This document shows, one piece after another, positions 45,374 through 55,304 of a stretch of 64,000 nt of DNA. Position 1 is the first letter of the stretch, and each line of letters opens with the position of its first letter. Source of the stretch: Tenacibaculum discolor (GTDB lineage: Bacteria; Bacteroidota; Bacteroidia; Flavobacteriales; Flavobacteriaceae). Made by a program: the position numbers and the translations under genes. The stretch is taken from assembly GCF_003664185.1 (NCBI RefSeq), contig NZ_RCCS01000007.1:372001-436000 (forward strand), given 5' to 3'. The notes under the pieces were generated by a model. That model made no database searches and had not been told where the DNA came from. It saw only the letters and a list, made by a program, of their open reading frames with translations.

Positions 45374-47752
45374 ATGATTACAATGAGGGGGCAAACACTA
45401 AAAGTAGTAGTGTTTATTTTAAGCATATTTTTTGCTGAAAGTATAGTAGGACAACAATTAGATTTTGAGAATATAGGAAGAGGAAAACCATTTAAAGTTA
45501 GCGGAAACATCGCTGCTAACTCTGTGTTTTATTCATCAAACCAAAATAGCGCGAGAGCACCATTTACCTATTTTTTACAAGGAAGCTTAAATTTTACTAT
45601 TTATGAATTTTCAATTCCTGTAAGCTATAGTTTTTCTAATCAAGGAGATGATTTAGAGTACCAGTTACCGTTTAGTTTTAATCGTTTGAGTTTGCACCCT
45701 AAATATAGATGGATACAAGCTCATATTGGGGATGTGAGCATGAGTTTTTCTCCGTATACCTTAGCAGGACATCAATTTACAGGGGGAGGAGTTGATTTAA
45801 CTCCAAAAGGAAGTTTTACATTTTCAGCAATGTACGGGCGATTGTTAAAAGCCACAGAAGATTCAGAAGATAACAGAACACAACCTGCTTTTAAACGTAT
45901 GGGATATGGTGCTAAAGTAGGATTTAAAAAGGAAAGATATAGCTTAGAATTAATTGGTTTTTATGCAAAAGACAAAATAAATTCCATAAGTGCGGTTCCA
46001 GAAGAAAAAAAGGTATTACCTAAAGAAAATTTAGTATTAAGTATGTCGGGAACTGTAACAGTAACTGATGGACTTCGATTTAAAGGAGAGTACGCCTCAA
46101 CAGCGATAACACAAGATTTAAGAGCAGAACGAGTAGACCACAGTAGCGGTATAGCAGGTTTATTATTTAATAATAGAGCTTCAACAGAACATTACAAAGC
46201 GTTTAAAACAGAAATGGAATATAGCTTTGATAAGTATCGATTTGGAGTAGGCTATGAGCGTATAGATCCAGGATACCAAACATTAGGAGCTTATTATTTT
46301 AATAATGATTTTGAAAATATTACTTTAAATGGTAATACGTCTTTATTTAATAACAAAATAAGTTTAGGATTCAATATAGGGTATCAACGAGACGATTTAG
46401 CCAATCAAAAAGAGACCAATACTAGTAGAACAGTAGGGAGTATAAATGCTACTTACGCGATGAATAAAAGAGTAAATATAACAGGAAGTTACTCTAACTT
46501 TTCTACCTATACTAATAACAAACTAGATCAGTTTGAAATTATAAATGATGATAACTTATTAGATAATCAAGCAGAACGGTTTAATTACAAACAATTATCT
46601 CAGAATGCCAATGTTAATGTGAGCTATATTTTAGAGAATAGTAAAAATAGAAGACAAAATTTAAATACAAATTATTCGTTAGCAACGGTTGCCAATGCTG
46701 AAAATGGAATTGTACGTATAGGTAATGGTTCTACCTTTCATAATTTTAATACCTCCTATACATTAGGGTTACCACAAAGGAAAATAAATATAACCTCTGC
46801 TTTAAATACTACCTATAATACCATAGGAAGAGATGAGTCGTATACATGGGGACCAACAGTTGCTGTCAATAAAAAATTTCTAAAAGACAAATTAAACACA
46901 ACATTTAGTACTTCTTATAACCAAAATAATAGTAAAACAAATAAAGCAAGTGCCACAAACTTTAGATTAAATACAAATTATGTGTATAGAGAAAAGCATA
47001 ATTTTAACTTAAGTGCTATTCAGTTATTTAGAAATACCTCTTTAAAGAATACTCAAGACTTAACAGTTACTTTCGGTTATAATTACGCTTTTGATTTATC
47101 TGCAAAAAAGAAGGCTAAAGAAGAAAGAACTCGAGGTGTATTTAGTTTTTCTTATAAAGAACATATGTTTAAAGGAGAGCCTCATGAAATAACTCCAGAA
47201 GTATTAATTATTGGGAAAGCAAAGAGATTTGAAGAGATAAAAAAAATAAATAAAATAGCAGATAAACTTTTGGTATTAGAACAAGAGTTAAAAGATGCTG
47301 AACTAAAATCTAAAAATAAGTATAAGAAAAAGGCAATTGAGTACTTAAGTCATTTACATAAGAATCAAGATTATATAAATACATATTATGATTTAGCTTT
47401 TAATGGACTTAAGAAATTGTATAGAGATGCCAAAAGGGTAGAATGGTCGGTAGAACAGAAGTATAAAACAGCTTTATCTATGTATAATAAATCAAGCAAA
47501 AAAGAGAATAAAAAGATGCAACTGTTTTTAAATAAAAGAAAATCAGCTTACAAAGCAAATAAATATATGCTTGAACAGCTAGAAAACTTAAAGAAGGAAG
47601 ATTTATATAAAGAAGGAGGAGATTTTTATAATTTCAAGCATACACATTTAAATACTATTTTAAAAATGTTAGAAGAGGGTAAAACGAACATGGAGGTTTC
47701 TATTTTTCTTGAAATTGCTTTTGCAAAAATGTTTCACACATTAAGTGAATAA
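45374..47752 (+). CDS. Outer-membrane beta-barrel with helical C-terminal tail
   Basis: 792 aa. Signal peptide (about 5-27, QTLKVVVFILSIFFAESIVG; an alternative ATG lies nine bases downstream). Residues about 30-600 are alternating amphipathic strands with aromatic girdles typical of a large outer-membrane barrel (for example YRFGVGYERIDPGYQTLGAYY). Residues about 600-792 switch to a Lys/Glu-rich helical region with coiled-coil character, presumably periplasmic. Last gene of the operon, so it could be the anchor or export pore for the other products. No SprF/PorP signature seen. Confidence 0.82.
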   Translation: MITMRGQTLKVVVFILSIFFAESIVGQQLDFENIGRGKPFKVSGNIAANSVFYSSNQNSARAPFTYFLQGSLNFTIYEFSIPVSYSFSNQGDDLEYQLPFSFNRLSLHPKYRWIQAHIGDVSMSFSPYTLAGHQFTGGGVDLTPKGSFTFSAMYGRLLKATEDSEDNRTQPAFKRMGYGAKVGFKKERYSLELIGFYAKDKINSISAVPEEKKVLPKENLVLSMSGTVTVTDGLRFKGEYASTAITQDLRAERVDHSSGIAGLLFNNRASTEHYKAFKTEMEYSFDKYRFGVGYERIDPGYQTLGAYYFNNDFENITLNGNTSLFNNKISLGFNIGYQRDDLANQKETNTSRTVGSINATYAMNKRVNITGSYSNFSTYTNNKLDQFEIINDDNLLDNQAERFNYKQLSQNANVNVSYILENSKNRRQNLNTNYSLATVANAENGIVRIGNGSTFHNFNTSYTLGLPQRKINITSALNTTYNTIGRDESYTWGPTVAVNKKFLKDKLNTTFSTSYNQNNSKTNKASATNFRLNTNYVYREKHNFNLSAIQLFRNTSLKNTQDLTVTFGYNYAFDLSAKKKAKEERTRGVFSFSYKEHMFKGEPHEITPEVLIIGKAKRFEEIKKINKIADKLLVLEQELKDAELKSKNKYKKKAIEYLSHLHKNQDYINTYYDLAFNGLKKLYRDAKRVEWSVEQKYKTALSMYNKSSKKENKKMQLFLNKRKSAYKANKYMLEQLENLKKEDLYKEGGDFYNFKHTHLNTILKMLEEGKTNMEVSIFLEIAFAKMFHTLSE

Positions 47753-47884
47753 AGCATAAAGAAAAATTAAATTTTCATAGATTTTCGGAAGCATAAAGTT
47801 AAGTGATATTATCTGAGAATTATTGTTTTTAGCAAAAGTAATTTAAGTTAAATAATTAGGAGATATTATCATAGCAAGATTTTA

Positions 47885-48781
47885 TTAATTACAACTTGTG
47901 TTAAATTCTTGGTAATCAGATTTAGAAAACGTGGGGATATTTTGACCATTATGTATCTTAATACAGAATAAGCTAGGATTTGCATTAACAGTTAAGCGAC
48001 CCAAATTAACCAACCCACTTATATCGAGTGATGTAAGTAAATTACTGGAACAATATAATACTTCAATATTACTGTTAGATTTCAAGTTTATATTTTTAAG
48101 CTTGTTATCAGATAAAGCTAAAACCTCTAAAGCTTTATTAGCGGTAAAATCTACTTCTGAAATCTTATTATTTTGTGCTAAAAAGGTTTTTAAGTTTATT
48201 GCTTTTTTAACATCTAAAGACACTAGGAAATTATCTCTAACATTTAAGGTTTCTAAATTAGGGTTGTCAATACTTAACGTTTCTAATGAATTATAGTATA
48301 GACTTAACGATTTTAGATTAGTAGCATTTTTTAACCCAGTAATAGCTCTTAATTCATTTACATCAAGGTCTAACTTGATTAATTCTGTATTGTTACTCAA
48401 ATCAATATTTTTAAGGGAATTCCCAGCAAGTACCAAAGTATCTAACTGTTTATTAAACCTCAAGTCTATTGTGGTTAAATTGTTTCCTGTTGCATGTAAT
48501 TTTTTTAGATTAGTAAATCCTTCAATACCTGTTAGATCTGTAATTATACCATCATTAGATGAGTTTAAATCAAGACTGATAACTCCTAATGCGTCACTTT
48601 TTAATAGTTGTTGGTTGATAATGCCATCAGAATCTATACCCAGATTGATTAGTTTAGTCTCAAATTGTGCATCTGGAATGTTTAAATATTTTTGCTCTTC
48701 GATATTATCATCACTTGAACATGAAATAAATAGGAAACATGATATAAGAAGAAAGCTTAATGGTTTTAAATAACGTTTCAT
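47885..48781 (-). CDS. Leucine-rich-repeat lipoprotein
   Basis: 298 aa. ATG at 48779-48781 chosen; a longer frame from a TTG would put 13 residues before the signal peptide. SPII signal ends LFISC (Cys 21) followed by SSDDN. Residues about 75-280 hold about nine LRRs of 20-22 residues, pattern L-x-x-L-x-L-x-x-N-x-L-x-x-I/L. A cysteine pair at the C-terminus (FCIKIH, TSCN) probably caps the solenoid. Likely outer-membrane anchored, for binding proteins or polysaccharides. Convergent with the surface operon. Confidence 0.9.
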   Translation of the reverse strand: MKRYLKPLSFLLISCFLFISCSSDDNIEEQKYLNIPDAQFETKLINLGIDSDGIINQQLLKSDALGVISLDLNSSNDGIITDLTGIEGFTNLKKLHATGNNLTTIDLRFNKQLDTLVLAGNSLKNIDLSNNTELIKLDLDVNELRAITGLKNATNLKSLSLYYNSLETLSIDNPNLETLNVRDNFLVSLDVKKAINLKTFLAQNNKISEVDFTANKALEVLALSDNKLKNINLKSNSNIEVLYCSSNLLTSLDISGLVNLGRLTVNANPSLFCIKIHNGQNIPTFSKSDYQEFNTSCN

Positions 48782-48922
48782 AGGTAAGATTTTATTTTTT
48801 TGAGACAACAAAATTCGCAAATAAACTGCTTAAAAAAATTAATTTAACTTAATTTTTTAAGTCTTATTAATTATAAACCAAATAAGATTATAAGTCTTTG
48901 TTTTTTAGTGGTAAAACTGTAT

Positions 48923-49366
48923 TTAAGAAGACGTTTTAGATACTTTCTTAAGTAAAGCTTTTTTCTTTTTTAATGCTTTTGAATGTCTAATAAGGTTATT
49001 TAGTCCAATAGTAACTAAAATAGATATACAAGCAGCCGTTCCTAACGCACCTCCATAACCATTGAAAAAAGTAGGGCTAACTGTATAAATAAAACCAAAA
49101 ACAACTCCAGCGAAAACAATTGAAGTATAGTTTCGAGTAAGTTTTTCAGAAGTCATACCAACAAATGAGGCTCCAAAGAATACCCAAGGAATTTGTTTAG
49201 TTACATCTTCTGAAAATAGTTCAGGAAAAAGAAAGCAAAAGCCAGCAACAATAAGAGTGAGTAGAGCAGAGGCTCTTACAGGGCCTTGTTTATATTTAGT
49301 ACTTACTAAAAACGTTAAAAAAGCTCCGAGTATACTTGTTAAGTATATTGATATTGTAGGAAGCAT
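48923..49366 (-). CDS. Integral membrane protein, pair member B
   Basis: 147 aa with four to five transmembrane segments and a basic C-terminal tail (KALKKKKALLKKVSK). Shares with its upstream partner the pattern F-V-G-M-[TS]-x-[EQ]-K followed by G-x-G-G-x-L-G-T-x-A (here FVGMTSEKLTR and GYGGALGTAA). Family not recognised. The ATG overlaps the partner stop by one base (TAATG), so the two are probably made as one complex. Confidence 0.8.
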   Translation of the reverse strand: MLPTISIYLTSILGAFLTFLVSTKYKQGPVRASALLTLIVAGFCFLFPELFSEDVTKQIPWVFFGASFVGMTSEKLTRNYTSIVFAGVVFGFIYTVSPTFFNGYGGALGTAACISILVTIGLNNLIRHSKALKKKKALLKKVSKTSS

Positions 49367-49917
49367 TATGAAAGGATTAAAAGCAATAAAGAGGATATAA
49401 CAACACTACCAAAAGCAAAAGTACCCAGTTTGCCGCCGACCCCATGAAACAGATTTTTTGAAAACATATAAAAGATGCTAGCTATTGTACTTGAAATAAC
49501 TATAAAGCTATAATCAATTGCAACATGCTTTTGCGACATTCCTACAAAACAACCACAATACATGGCATTAGGGATATTTTGAAGAAATGTTGATTTCTTG
49601 TTTAGGTTAGGTAAAAAGGAAGCGATTGTTCCTATAAATGCTGCTGCTAATACAGAATTAAAGTTAGTGAAAAGATGCAAGAAACTTGTAAGTAGAGCAC
49701 CAGTTATAACAAAAATCATTACATAAAAAGGCTCAAAATCTATTTTTGTTACCTTAAAAAATTTTATATAAGTGTAAATTATGAGAGCACTAATAAGTGT
49801 TATTAGAGATATTACCGTAAAAATGTTCATATATTCCAATAATAACGCAGTAATAAATGCGAATTGAGTAAGAACTATAAAAACAATTGAAAAAAAGTGA
49901 AAATATTTATGTCTCAA
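49366..49917 (-). CDS. Integral membrane protein, pair member A
   Basis: 183 aa, five to six transmembrane segments. Carries FVGMSQKHVAIDYSF and GVGGKLGTFAFG, aligning with the partner, so the genes are likely an ancient duplication. The start is TTG at 49917: it keeps the first membrane helix (FHFFSIVFIVLTQFAF), whereas the first ATG would remove it. No known motif. Confidence 0.75.
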   Translation of the reverse strand: MRHKYFHFFSIVFIVLTQFAFITALLLEYMNIFTVISLITLISALIIYTYIKFFKVTKIDFEPFYVMIFVITGALLTSFLHLFTNFNSVLAAAFIGTIASFLPNLNKKSTFLQNIPNAMYCGCFVGMSQKHVAIDYSFIVISSTIASIFYMFSKNLFHGVGGKLGTFAFGSVVISSLLLLILS

Positions 49918-49979
49918 ATCTGAGTAATCCTGCTTTACAATAGAGCAGCAAATTTACGATATATAAAGGGATTACTCAG

Positions 49980-50975
49980 TTAATTTCCTTGAATTCTTAT
50001 CCATAAGTCTTTTAATAATTGTTTTGCTTTTTCACGATTTCTAGGAACTTCATTTATAATAGTTTTACCTTGTTTTTCAGCTATTTCAAAGCTAAAAGCA
50101 AATTGTTGAAAGTTAGGAGCTACGCTTAAAAGGCCGAAACGAAGATCGTTTAAGTATAAACTATTATTTTTATCAGAAATGGTATACCAACCTTTGGTGA
50201 TTTTAATGAGTCGTTTTACTGAAATATCATCTTTGTAATTACCCAATAAATGATGGTTTTTAGGATAGGAGTAGAACTCAATTGGTTGGGTATCAAAAAA
50301 AGAATAATAACCAATAAGGTAAGCATCTTCAGTTTCAACATTTGCTGACCATAAAATGGTATTAAAGGGGGTTGGTTTGGTTTCTATTTCTTTATAAGCT
50401 ATTCCTTGTTCTTTTAAAGCATGTGCAAATTTAGTATAAGTAATTCCCTTGATAATAATGGTAATTGCCATATAAGAACTACTTACTATAAGACCTAAGT
50501 TGTTATATTTTCTTCTTTTTTTAGATCCTTTTGATTGAAACATAGCCATCAAAAGAAACATCAAAAAAGGTAGTGTATATATTGGATCGATAACAAAAAT
50601 ATTTTTGAAAGCTAACCGTATGTCTAAAGGCCAAAAAAGCTGAGTTCCCCAGGTAGTATGTGCATCGAGAATTGGGTGTGTAAAAAATCCCCAAAACATA
50701 AGTTGTGCCCATTCTTTAGTGGAGGCTTTTTTCTCATACAAGGAAATGAACCAACCGAAAATCCACCCAAAAACAATTGCAAAAAAAACAGAGTGAGTAA
50801 AACCCCTGTGTATTTCAAGCGCTGTAACAGTGTCGAAAAACTTACCAATGTACACATCTAAATCAGGGATAGTACCTGCAATAGCTCCATAAAGCATTGC
50901 TTTATTTCCTACCTTTTTTCCTAATACAGCTTCTCCAACAGCCGCCCCAAGAACAATTTGTGTGAGTGAATCCAT
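49980..50975 (-). CDS. Membrane-bound metal-dependent hydrolase, YdjM/DUF457 family
   Basis: 331 aa. Begins MDSLTQIVLGAAVGEAVLG, the conserved start of the YdjM family, with IPDLDVYIG, HRGFTHSVFF and HPILDAHTTWG providing the conserved Asp and His residues of the proposed metal site. About four transmembrane helices in the N-terminal 190 residues, then a soluble C-terminal domain (about 200-331). The activity in the family is not established. 24 bases from the next minus-strand gene. Confidence 0.9.
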   Translation of the reverse strand: MDSLTQIVLGAAVGEAVLGKKVGNKAMLYGAIAGTIPDLDVYIGKFFDTVTALEIHRGFTHSVFFAIVFGWIFGWFISLYEKKASTKEWAQLMFWGFFTHPILDAHTTWGTQLFWPLDIRLAFKNIFVIDPIYTLPFLMFLLMAMFQSKGSKKRRKYNNLGLIVSSSYMAITIIIKGITYTKFAHALKEQGIAYKEIETKPTPFNTILWSANVETEDAYLIGYYSFFDTQPIEFYSYPKNHHLLGNYKDDISVKRLIKITKGWYTISDKNNSLYLNDLRFGLLSVAPNFQQFAFSFEIAEKQGKTIINEVPRNREKAKQLLKDLWIRIQGN

Positions 50976-50999
50976 AAAGCAAAAATACTTATAAAACTA

Positions 51000-51797
51000 C
51001 TAGTAAATAGAGTTATAATATTCGTCAACCCATTCCGCAGGATATTTATTATATAAGTCGTTAAGAAGTAGCTTATTTGCTTCGGAAGTTTTAAAGTCTT
51101 TATAAAAACTACCAAGAACCCAAACTGTTTCTCTAGGTAAATCTGTTTTATGATACTCTAAAAGAACTTGTTTTGAAGTTTTTGAAGAGTCAACTAATAG
51201 TAGAACCAATGCTCCAGCTGTTTCAAAATTAAATTGATTAAAGAAAGGAGTCATTTTTTGAGCTCTTCTTAAGAGTATAGGATTCTCTAAGAAAAGTGTT
51301 GCTTTTAGTTTTCTTCTTAGACTAGGATAACTTGTATAAGAATTAACTTTGGTAACAAACTTTAAATTTTCTAAAAACTCGTTATATTCTGTATTGTATA
51401 AGTTTTCTATATCATTAATTGAATTCACTCCAAAGAGTAAAAATACCTTACTAGGTTTTAAAACATTAATATTATATCCTTTTCCAATTGAGGATAGTGC
51501 TCTTTCAATACCTTTTAATAAAAGTGGGTAATTGTTTTCTTTTACTTTTATAATAATGCCTAATCTAGATGAGTGAAAAAAAGCGTCAATAATTTTTTGT
51601 TTGTCAATTCCTTTTAATGCTTTAGTTAAAGTTGAGGTAATATCATAATGACGATAAGGGTAAAATTTACCTTGAAATTCATGTTGTAGAGCTTCATTTT
51701 CACTTTCAACAAAATGGTCTATAATTTTACTAGTTGTAAGTTTACCTATAGTTTGATATTTTTTTTCTTGTGATTGTGTTTTTATGTTTCTTTCCAT
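51000..51797 (-). CDS. Hypothetical cytoplasmic protein (265 aa)
   Basis: No signal peptide or membrane segment. Mostly helical with basic N-terminus. The stretch FHSSRLGIIIKVKENNYPLLLKG and the pattern of aromatic residues do not match a family I know. Transcribed toward the YdjM-like gene with a 24-bp gap, possibly as its operon partner. Confidence 0.75.
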   Translation of the reverse strand: MERNIKTQSQEKKYQTIGKLTTSKIIDHFVESENEALQHEFQGKFYPYRHYDITSTLTKALKGIDKQKIIDAFFHSSRLGIIIKVKENNYPLLLKGIERALSSIGKGYNINVLKPSKVFLLFGVNSINDIENLYNTEYNEFLENLKFVTKVNSYTSYPSLRRKLKATLFLENPILLRRAQKMTPFFNQFNFETAGALVLLLVDSSKTSKQVLLEYHKTDLPRETVWVLGSFYKDFKTSEANKLLLNDLYNKYPAEWVDEYYNSIY

Positions 51798-52252
51798 GCA
51801 TGAGATGTATTTATGATTGTTTGAATATTAGAAAAGCAGACTACACCATATAACCTTTTGAGGTAAAGGCCAATCTTTATAGTGCTCCGCTAGTAATGTA
51901 TAGTCCCATTTTTTTAGTTTACAATTTGTAGTAAAATTATAAACCTATGTAAGTAGATAAAAATTTGTTTTATAAGCGTAGTAAACCGTTATAAATTTGA
52001 AGCAAAAATAGAAGAGTATTTTTAACTGAAGTTATAATTATAACAAGAAATCATCAAGTAAACTCTTCGTTTAGATTAGGTGATAAATTTTTAATTCTAT
52101 ATTTCAAACTTTGTGTTTTGGTTTTTACACTCTAACCTAATCATTTATTATTTTTTAATAAAAACTAGAATAAGTGTCAGTTAAAAGTTATTAAAATTAA
52201 TTTTACTAGATTTAACTCCGCTATTTTGCTATAAACCAGCTATAAAAATTTT
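51798..52252. other. 455-bp divergent intergenic region
   Basis: Very AT-rich. It holds one eight-base inverted repeat, GATTAGGT (52074-52081) with ACCTAATC (52135-52142), separated by 53 bases, and a near-promoter TATTTTG at 52222-52228, 25 bases before the kinase start. No gene, tRNA or strong terminator was seen. Confidence 0.4.
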
Positions 52253-54463
52253 ATGAAATTCATCAAGTATATTCTTACACTATCTGTTTTCTTCATTTTT
52301 ACTGTGAATATTCATTCTCAAAACAAAAAAATAGATAGCCTAAAAATTGAATTAGAAAATAATAAAGCAGAAGATTCTATAAGAGTTAATCTTTTAATAG
52401 GTCTTTATTATGAGATTCAAGATTTAGAAATAGAAAAAGCTAGACTATTATTGAATGAAGCCGAAACAATTTCAAAAAAAATAAATTACTCTACAGGTAA
52501 AGCAGATGTTATCTACTACAAGGGGCATATAGATGTTAAAAAATCTAATTATAAAGAAAGTATTCTGAAATTTAAAGAAGCTATTAAATTATACAGATCT
52601 TTAAATAATAGTAAAGGAGAATCTTATGCAAATAATGGTATAGGAATGGCTTATTATTATCAAAGTGATTTTGCCAATGCTATAGTGTATTATAAAAAAT
52701 CCGCAGAGATAGATGAATCATTAAATGACTTAAAAGGTGTTGCCGGAAGTTTAAATAATATGGGTAATATCTATGCTGACCAAGGAAATTATGTAGAAGC
52801 TATCAGTAATTATACTAGGTCTAAAGAGTTAAAACTAAAAGTCAAAGATACTATGGGTGTTGCAAGAGCATACACTAACATTGGAAGCATATTTGGAGAA
52901 CAAGGAAATTACCCTAGAGCACTAGAGAATTTTAACACAGCAGTGGATATTTATGAAAAGTTAGGGCTATCTAACCATACAGCAGGATTAATGTTGAATA
53001 TAGGAATGGTGTATGATAATCTAGGGAATGTTGAAAAGGCATTAATTTATGTAAATAAAGCTTTAGAAGTTTCTAAAAAACAAAATAACCAAATAACTAT
53101 TGCTATCTGCTTAAGTGTTAAAGGAAGTATTTATAAAACCCAATTGAACTATGTAAATGCGCTGGAAGAATTTCAAAAGGCATTACAAATACGTGAAAGC
53201 ATTAATAATAAGAGAGGAATAGGTATAAGCTTAAATGATGTAGCAGATGTTCAAATTTTAGTAAATCAAGAAACGAAGGCTCTAAAAAACTTTAAAAAAG
53301 CTGAAGTTGTAAATCAAGAAATAGGTTCTCAAATCGGTTTATGTCGTTCCTACTTAGGATTAGCTAGGTGTTTCAACTCTCAGAAGCAATATCAGAAGGC
53401 GCTCAATTATGTATTGAAAAGTCAAGAAATAGCTGTTGAAATGAAGTTACTAGAACTGCAAAAAGAAACCGCAGAGCTTCTTTCTATAATTTATAAGAAT
53501 ACAGGTGATTATAAAAAATCTCTTACAAACTATCAGCAATACAAAATATTAAATGATAGTATTTTCAACAAAGAAAATATTGAAAAAATTACCCAATTAG
53601 AATACGAGTATAAATATAAACAAGCTTTAGACTCAGCTAGTATTCGAGAGTTAAAATTAACTAAAACAGTACTTGATACTTCTCAAAATTTAAAAAAGTC
53701 ACAACGAAATCTGTTTTTGGGGGTTGTTGCTTTTTTAATTATAACCTTGGCTTTAGGTATCATCATTCTACTCTTAAAACTGAGAAACGAAAAATCAAAA
53801 ACACAAAATGTAATTATTGAACAAAAACTGTTGCGTTCGCAAATGACTCCGCATTTTATTTTTAATTCACTTTCAGTTTTGCAAGGCATGATTTTGAATA
53901 AAGAACAGAAAAAATCGGTTTCTTATTTATCTAAATTTTCAAAATTACTCCGAACCATTTTAGAAAACTCTAGAGATAGAACCGTGTTACTTTCTCAAGA
54001 ATTAATTGCTGTAGATAACTATTTAGCGCTTCAAAATTTAGAAAACGAATCATATGCTTACACTATTTCTGTAGAAGACAGTATTGATACATCTAGCTTT
54101 AAAATTCCTCCAATGCTTATTCAGCCATTTGTAGAAAATGCTATAGAGCATGCTTTTGTGAACCAGACAGGAAATAAAACTATTAATATAAAACTTACTT
54201 ATTCAAATGAAGAATTAATTTGTGTTATTAAAGATAACGGAGTAGGTATAGATTATTTGAAAGAGGGAAAAAATCAAGATAAGAAATCATTATCAACAAC
54301 TATTACATCAGAACGATTACAAATACTATCAAAAGACTTTAAAAAGAAAGGTTCTGTTACTGTAGAAGACAGGAAAAAATATAACGAACAAGGAACTATT
54401 GTTACTTTGACAATCCCTTATATAATCATTGAAAGTAGTGAAAACATTAATAATAGAGGATAA
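52253..54463 (+). CDS. TPR sensor histidine kinase (LytS-like)
   Basis: 736 aa. Signal-anchor at the N-terminus (YILTLSVFFIFTVNIHSQ), six to eight tetratricopeptide repeats (about 60-420; for example AGSLNNMGNIYADQGNYVEAI), a short coiled coil, one transmembrane helix (about 486-508), then a His_kinase/HATPase module with LLRSQMTPHFIFNSLSVLQG (phospho-His about 534) and VENAIEHAF. So a periplasmic TPR sensor with cytoplasmic kinase, a common flavobacterial design. Its end overlaps the LytTR regulator gene. Confidence 0.93.
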   Translation: MKFIKYILTLSVFFIFTVNIHSQNKKIDSLKIELENNKAEDSIRVNLLIGLYYEIQDLEIEKARLLLNEAETISKKINYSTGKADVIYYKGHIDVKKSNYKESILKFKEAIKLYRSLNNSKGESYANNGIGMAYYYQSDFANAIVYYKKSAEIDESLNDLKGVAGSLNNMGNIYADQGNYVEAISNYTRSKELKLKVKDTMGVARAYTNIGSIFGEQGNYPRALENFNTAVDIYEKLGLSNHTAGLMLNIGMVYDNLGNVEKALIYVNKALEVSKKQNNQITIAICLSVKGSIYKTQLNYVNALEEFQKALQIRESINNKRGIGISLNDVADVQILVNQETKALKNFKKAEVVNQEIGSQIGLCRSYLGLARCFNSQKQYQKALNYVLKSQEIAVEMKLLELQKETAELLSIIYKNTGDYKKSLTNYQQYKILNDSIFNKENIEKITQLEYEYKYKQALDSASIRELKLTKTVLDTSQNLKKSQRNLFLGVVAFLIITLALGIIILLLKLRNEKSKTQNVIIEQKLLRSQMTPHFIFNSLSVLQGMILNKEQKKSVSYLSKFSKLLRTILENSRDRTVLLSQELIAVDNYLALQNLENESYAYTISVEDSIDTSSFKIPPMLIQPFVENAIEHAFVNQTGNKTINIKLTYSNEELICVIKDNGVGIDYLKEGKNQDKKSLSTTITSERLQILSKDFKKKGSVTVEDRKKYNEQGTIVTLTIPYIIIESSENINNRG

Positions 54464-55175
54464 AGAATATATTAGAAAAGGTTTACAAAACTTATTACAG
54501 TTACTGGATACAGAAATAACAGTATTGGGTGAATGTGAATATGTAAAAGAAGCGGTTGTAGTTGCCAATGCCTGTAAACCAGAGTTGGTTTTTTTAGATA
54601 TAAACCTTACAGATGGTACGGGTTTTGATTTTTTAGAGCAAACAGAAAATCTCGATTTTAAAGTAATCTTTATTACTGCTTATGAAGAGCATGCTCTACG
54701 TGCTTTAAAGATTGGAGCTGTAGATTATTTATTAAAACCCGTTGATATAGACGAATTACAAACAGCACTAGAAAAAGTAGCACAACTCCCTATAAAACAA
54801 CAAAAGCAACAAGTACAAATCACAAAACAAGCATGGAATAATGAAGATTCGAAATTAATTTTATCATTACATGATAGTTTTCAGGTAATTGATTTAAACG
54901 AATTGTTATTTTGTGAATCAGATAAAGGCTATACTACATTTTACTGCTCTAATAATAAGAAACATCTGGTTTCAAAAACCTTAAAAGAGTTTGAAGAGCG
55001 ACTTTCTAATGCTAATTTTACACGTCCTCACCAATCCTATATAGTCAACTTAAAATTCATAGATAAGTACGATAAATCGGGGGTTATTCATCTAAAAAAT
55101 GGTAAAAAAATACCAGTGTCTACTCGAAAAAAAGAACAGTTTTTAAACACTTTCTTAAACTGGACAAATAATTAA
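54438..55175 (+). CDS. LytTR-family response regulator paired with TPR kinase
   Basis: 245 aa from the GTG at 54438, giving MKTLIIEDKEYIRKGL, the usual length for this family; an in-frame TTG nine bases upstream (54429) is the alternative. Receiver with phospho-Asp in FLDINLTDG and KP in LLKPVD, then LytTR domain (about 140-245) with LLFCESDKGYTTFY and FTRPHQSYIVN. Overlaps the kinase gene by 26 bases, so tightly coupled. Target genes unknown; the lipoprotein gene immediately downstream is a candidate. Confidence 0.92.
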   Translation: MKTLIIEDKEYIRKGLQNLLQLLDTEITVLGECEYVKEAVVVANACKPELVFLDINLTDGTGFDFLEQTENLDFKVIFITAYEEHALRALKIGAVDYLLKPVDIDELQTALEKVAQLPIKQQKQQVQITKQAWNNEDSKLILSLHDSFQVIDLNELLFCESDKGYTTFYCSNNKKHLVSKTLKEFEERLSNANFTRPHQSYIVNLKFIDKYDKSGVIHLKNGKKIPVSTRKKEQFLNTFLNWTNN

Positions 55176-55304
55176 GTTATTGCTTTTACGAATATTCTGT
55201 AAAGTATCACGTTTATTTATTCAAAAACTCCAGAAATAGATCTTCTATTTCCTATTTCACTTTTGCTATATACTTTTAGTGGTGTAATAATAAAAAACAC
55301 GAAA

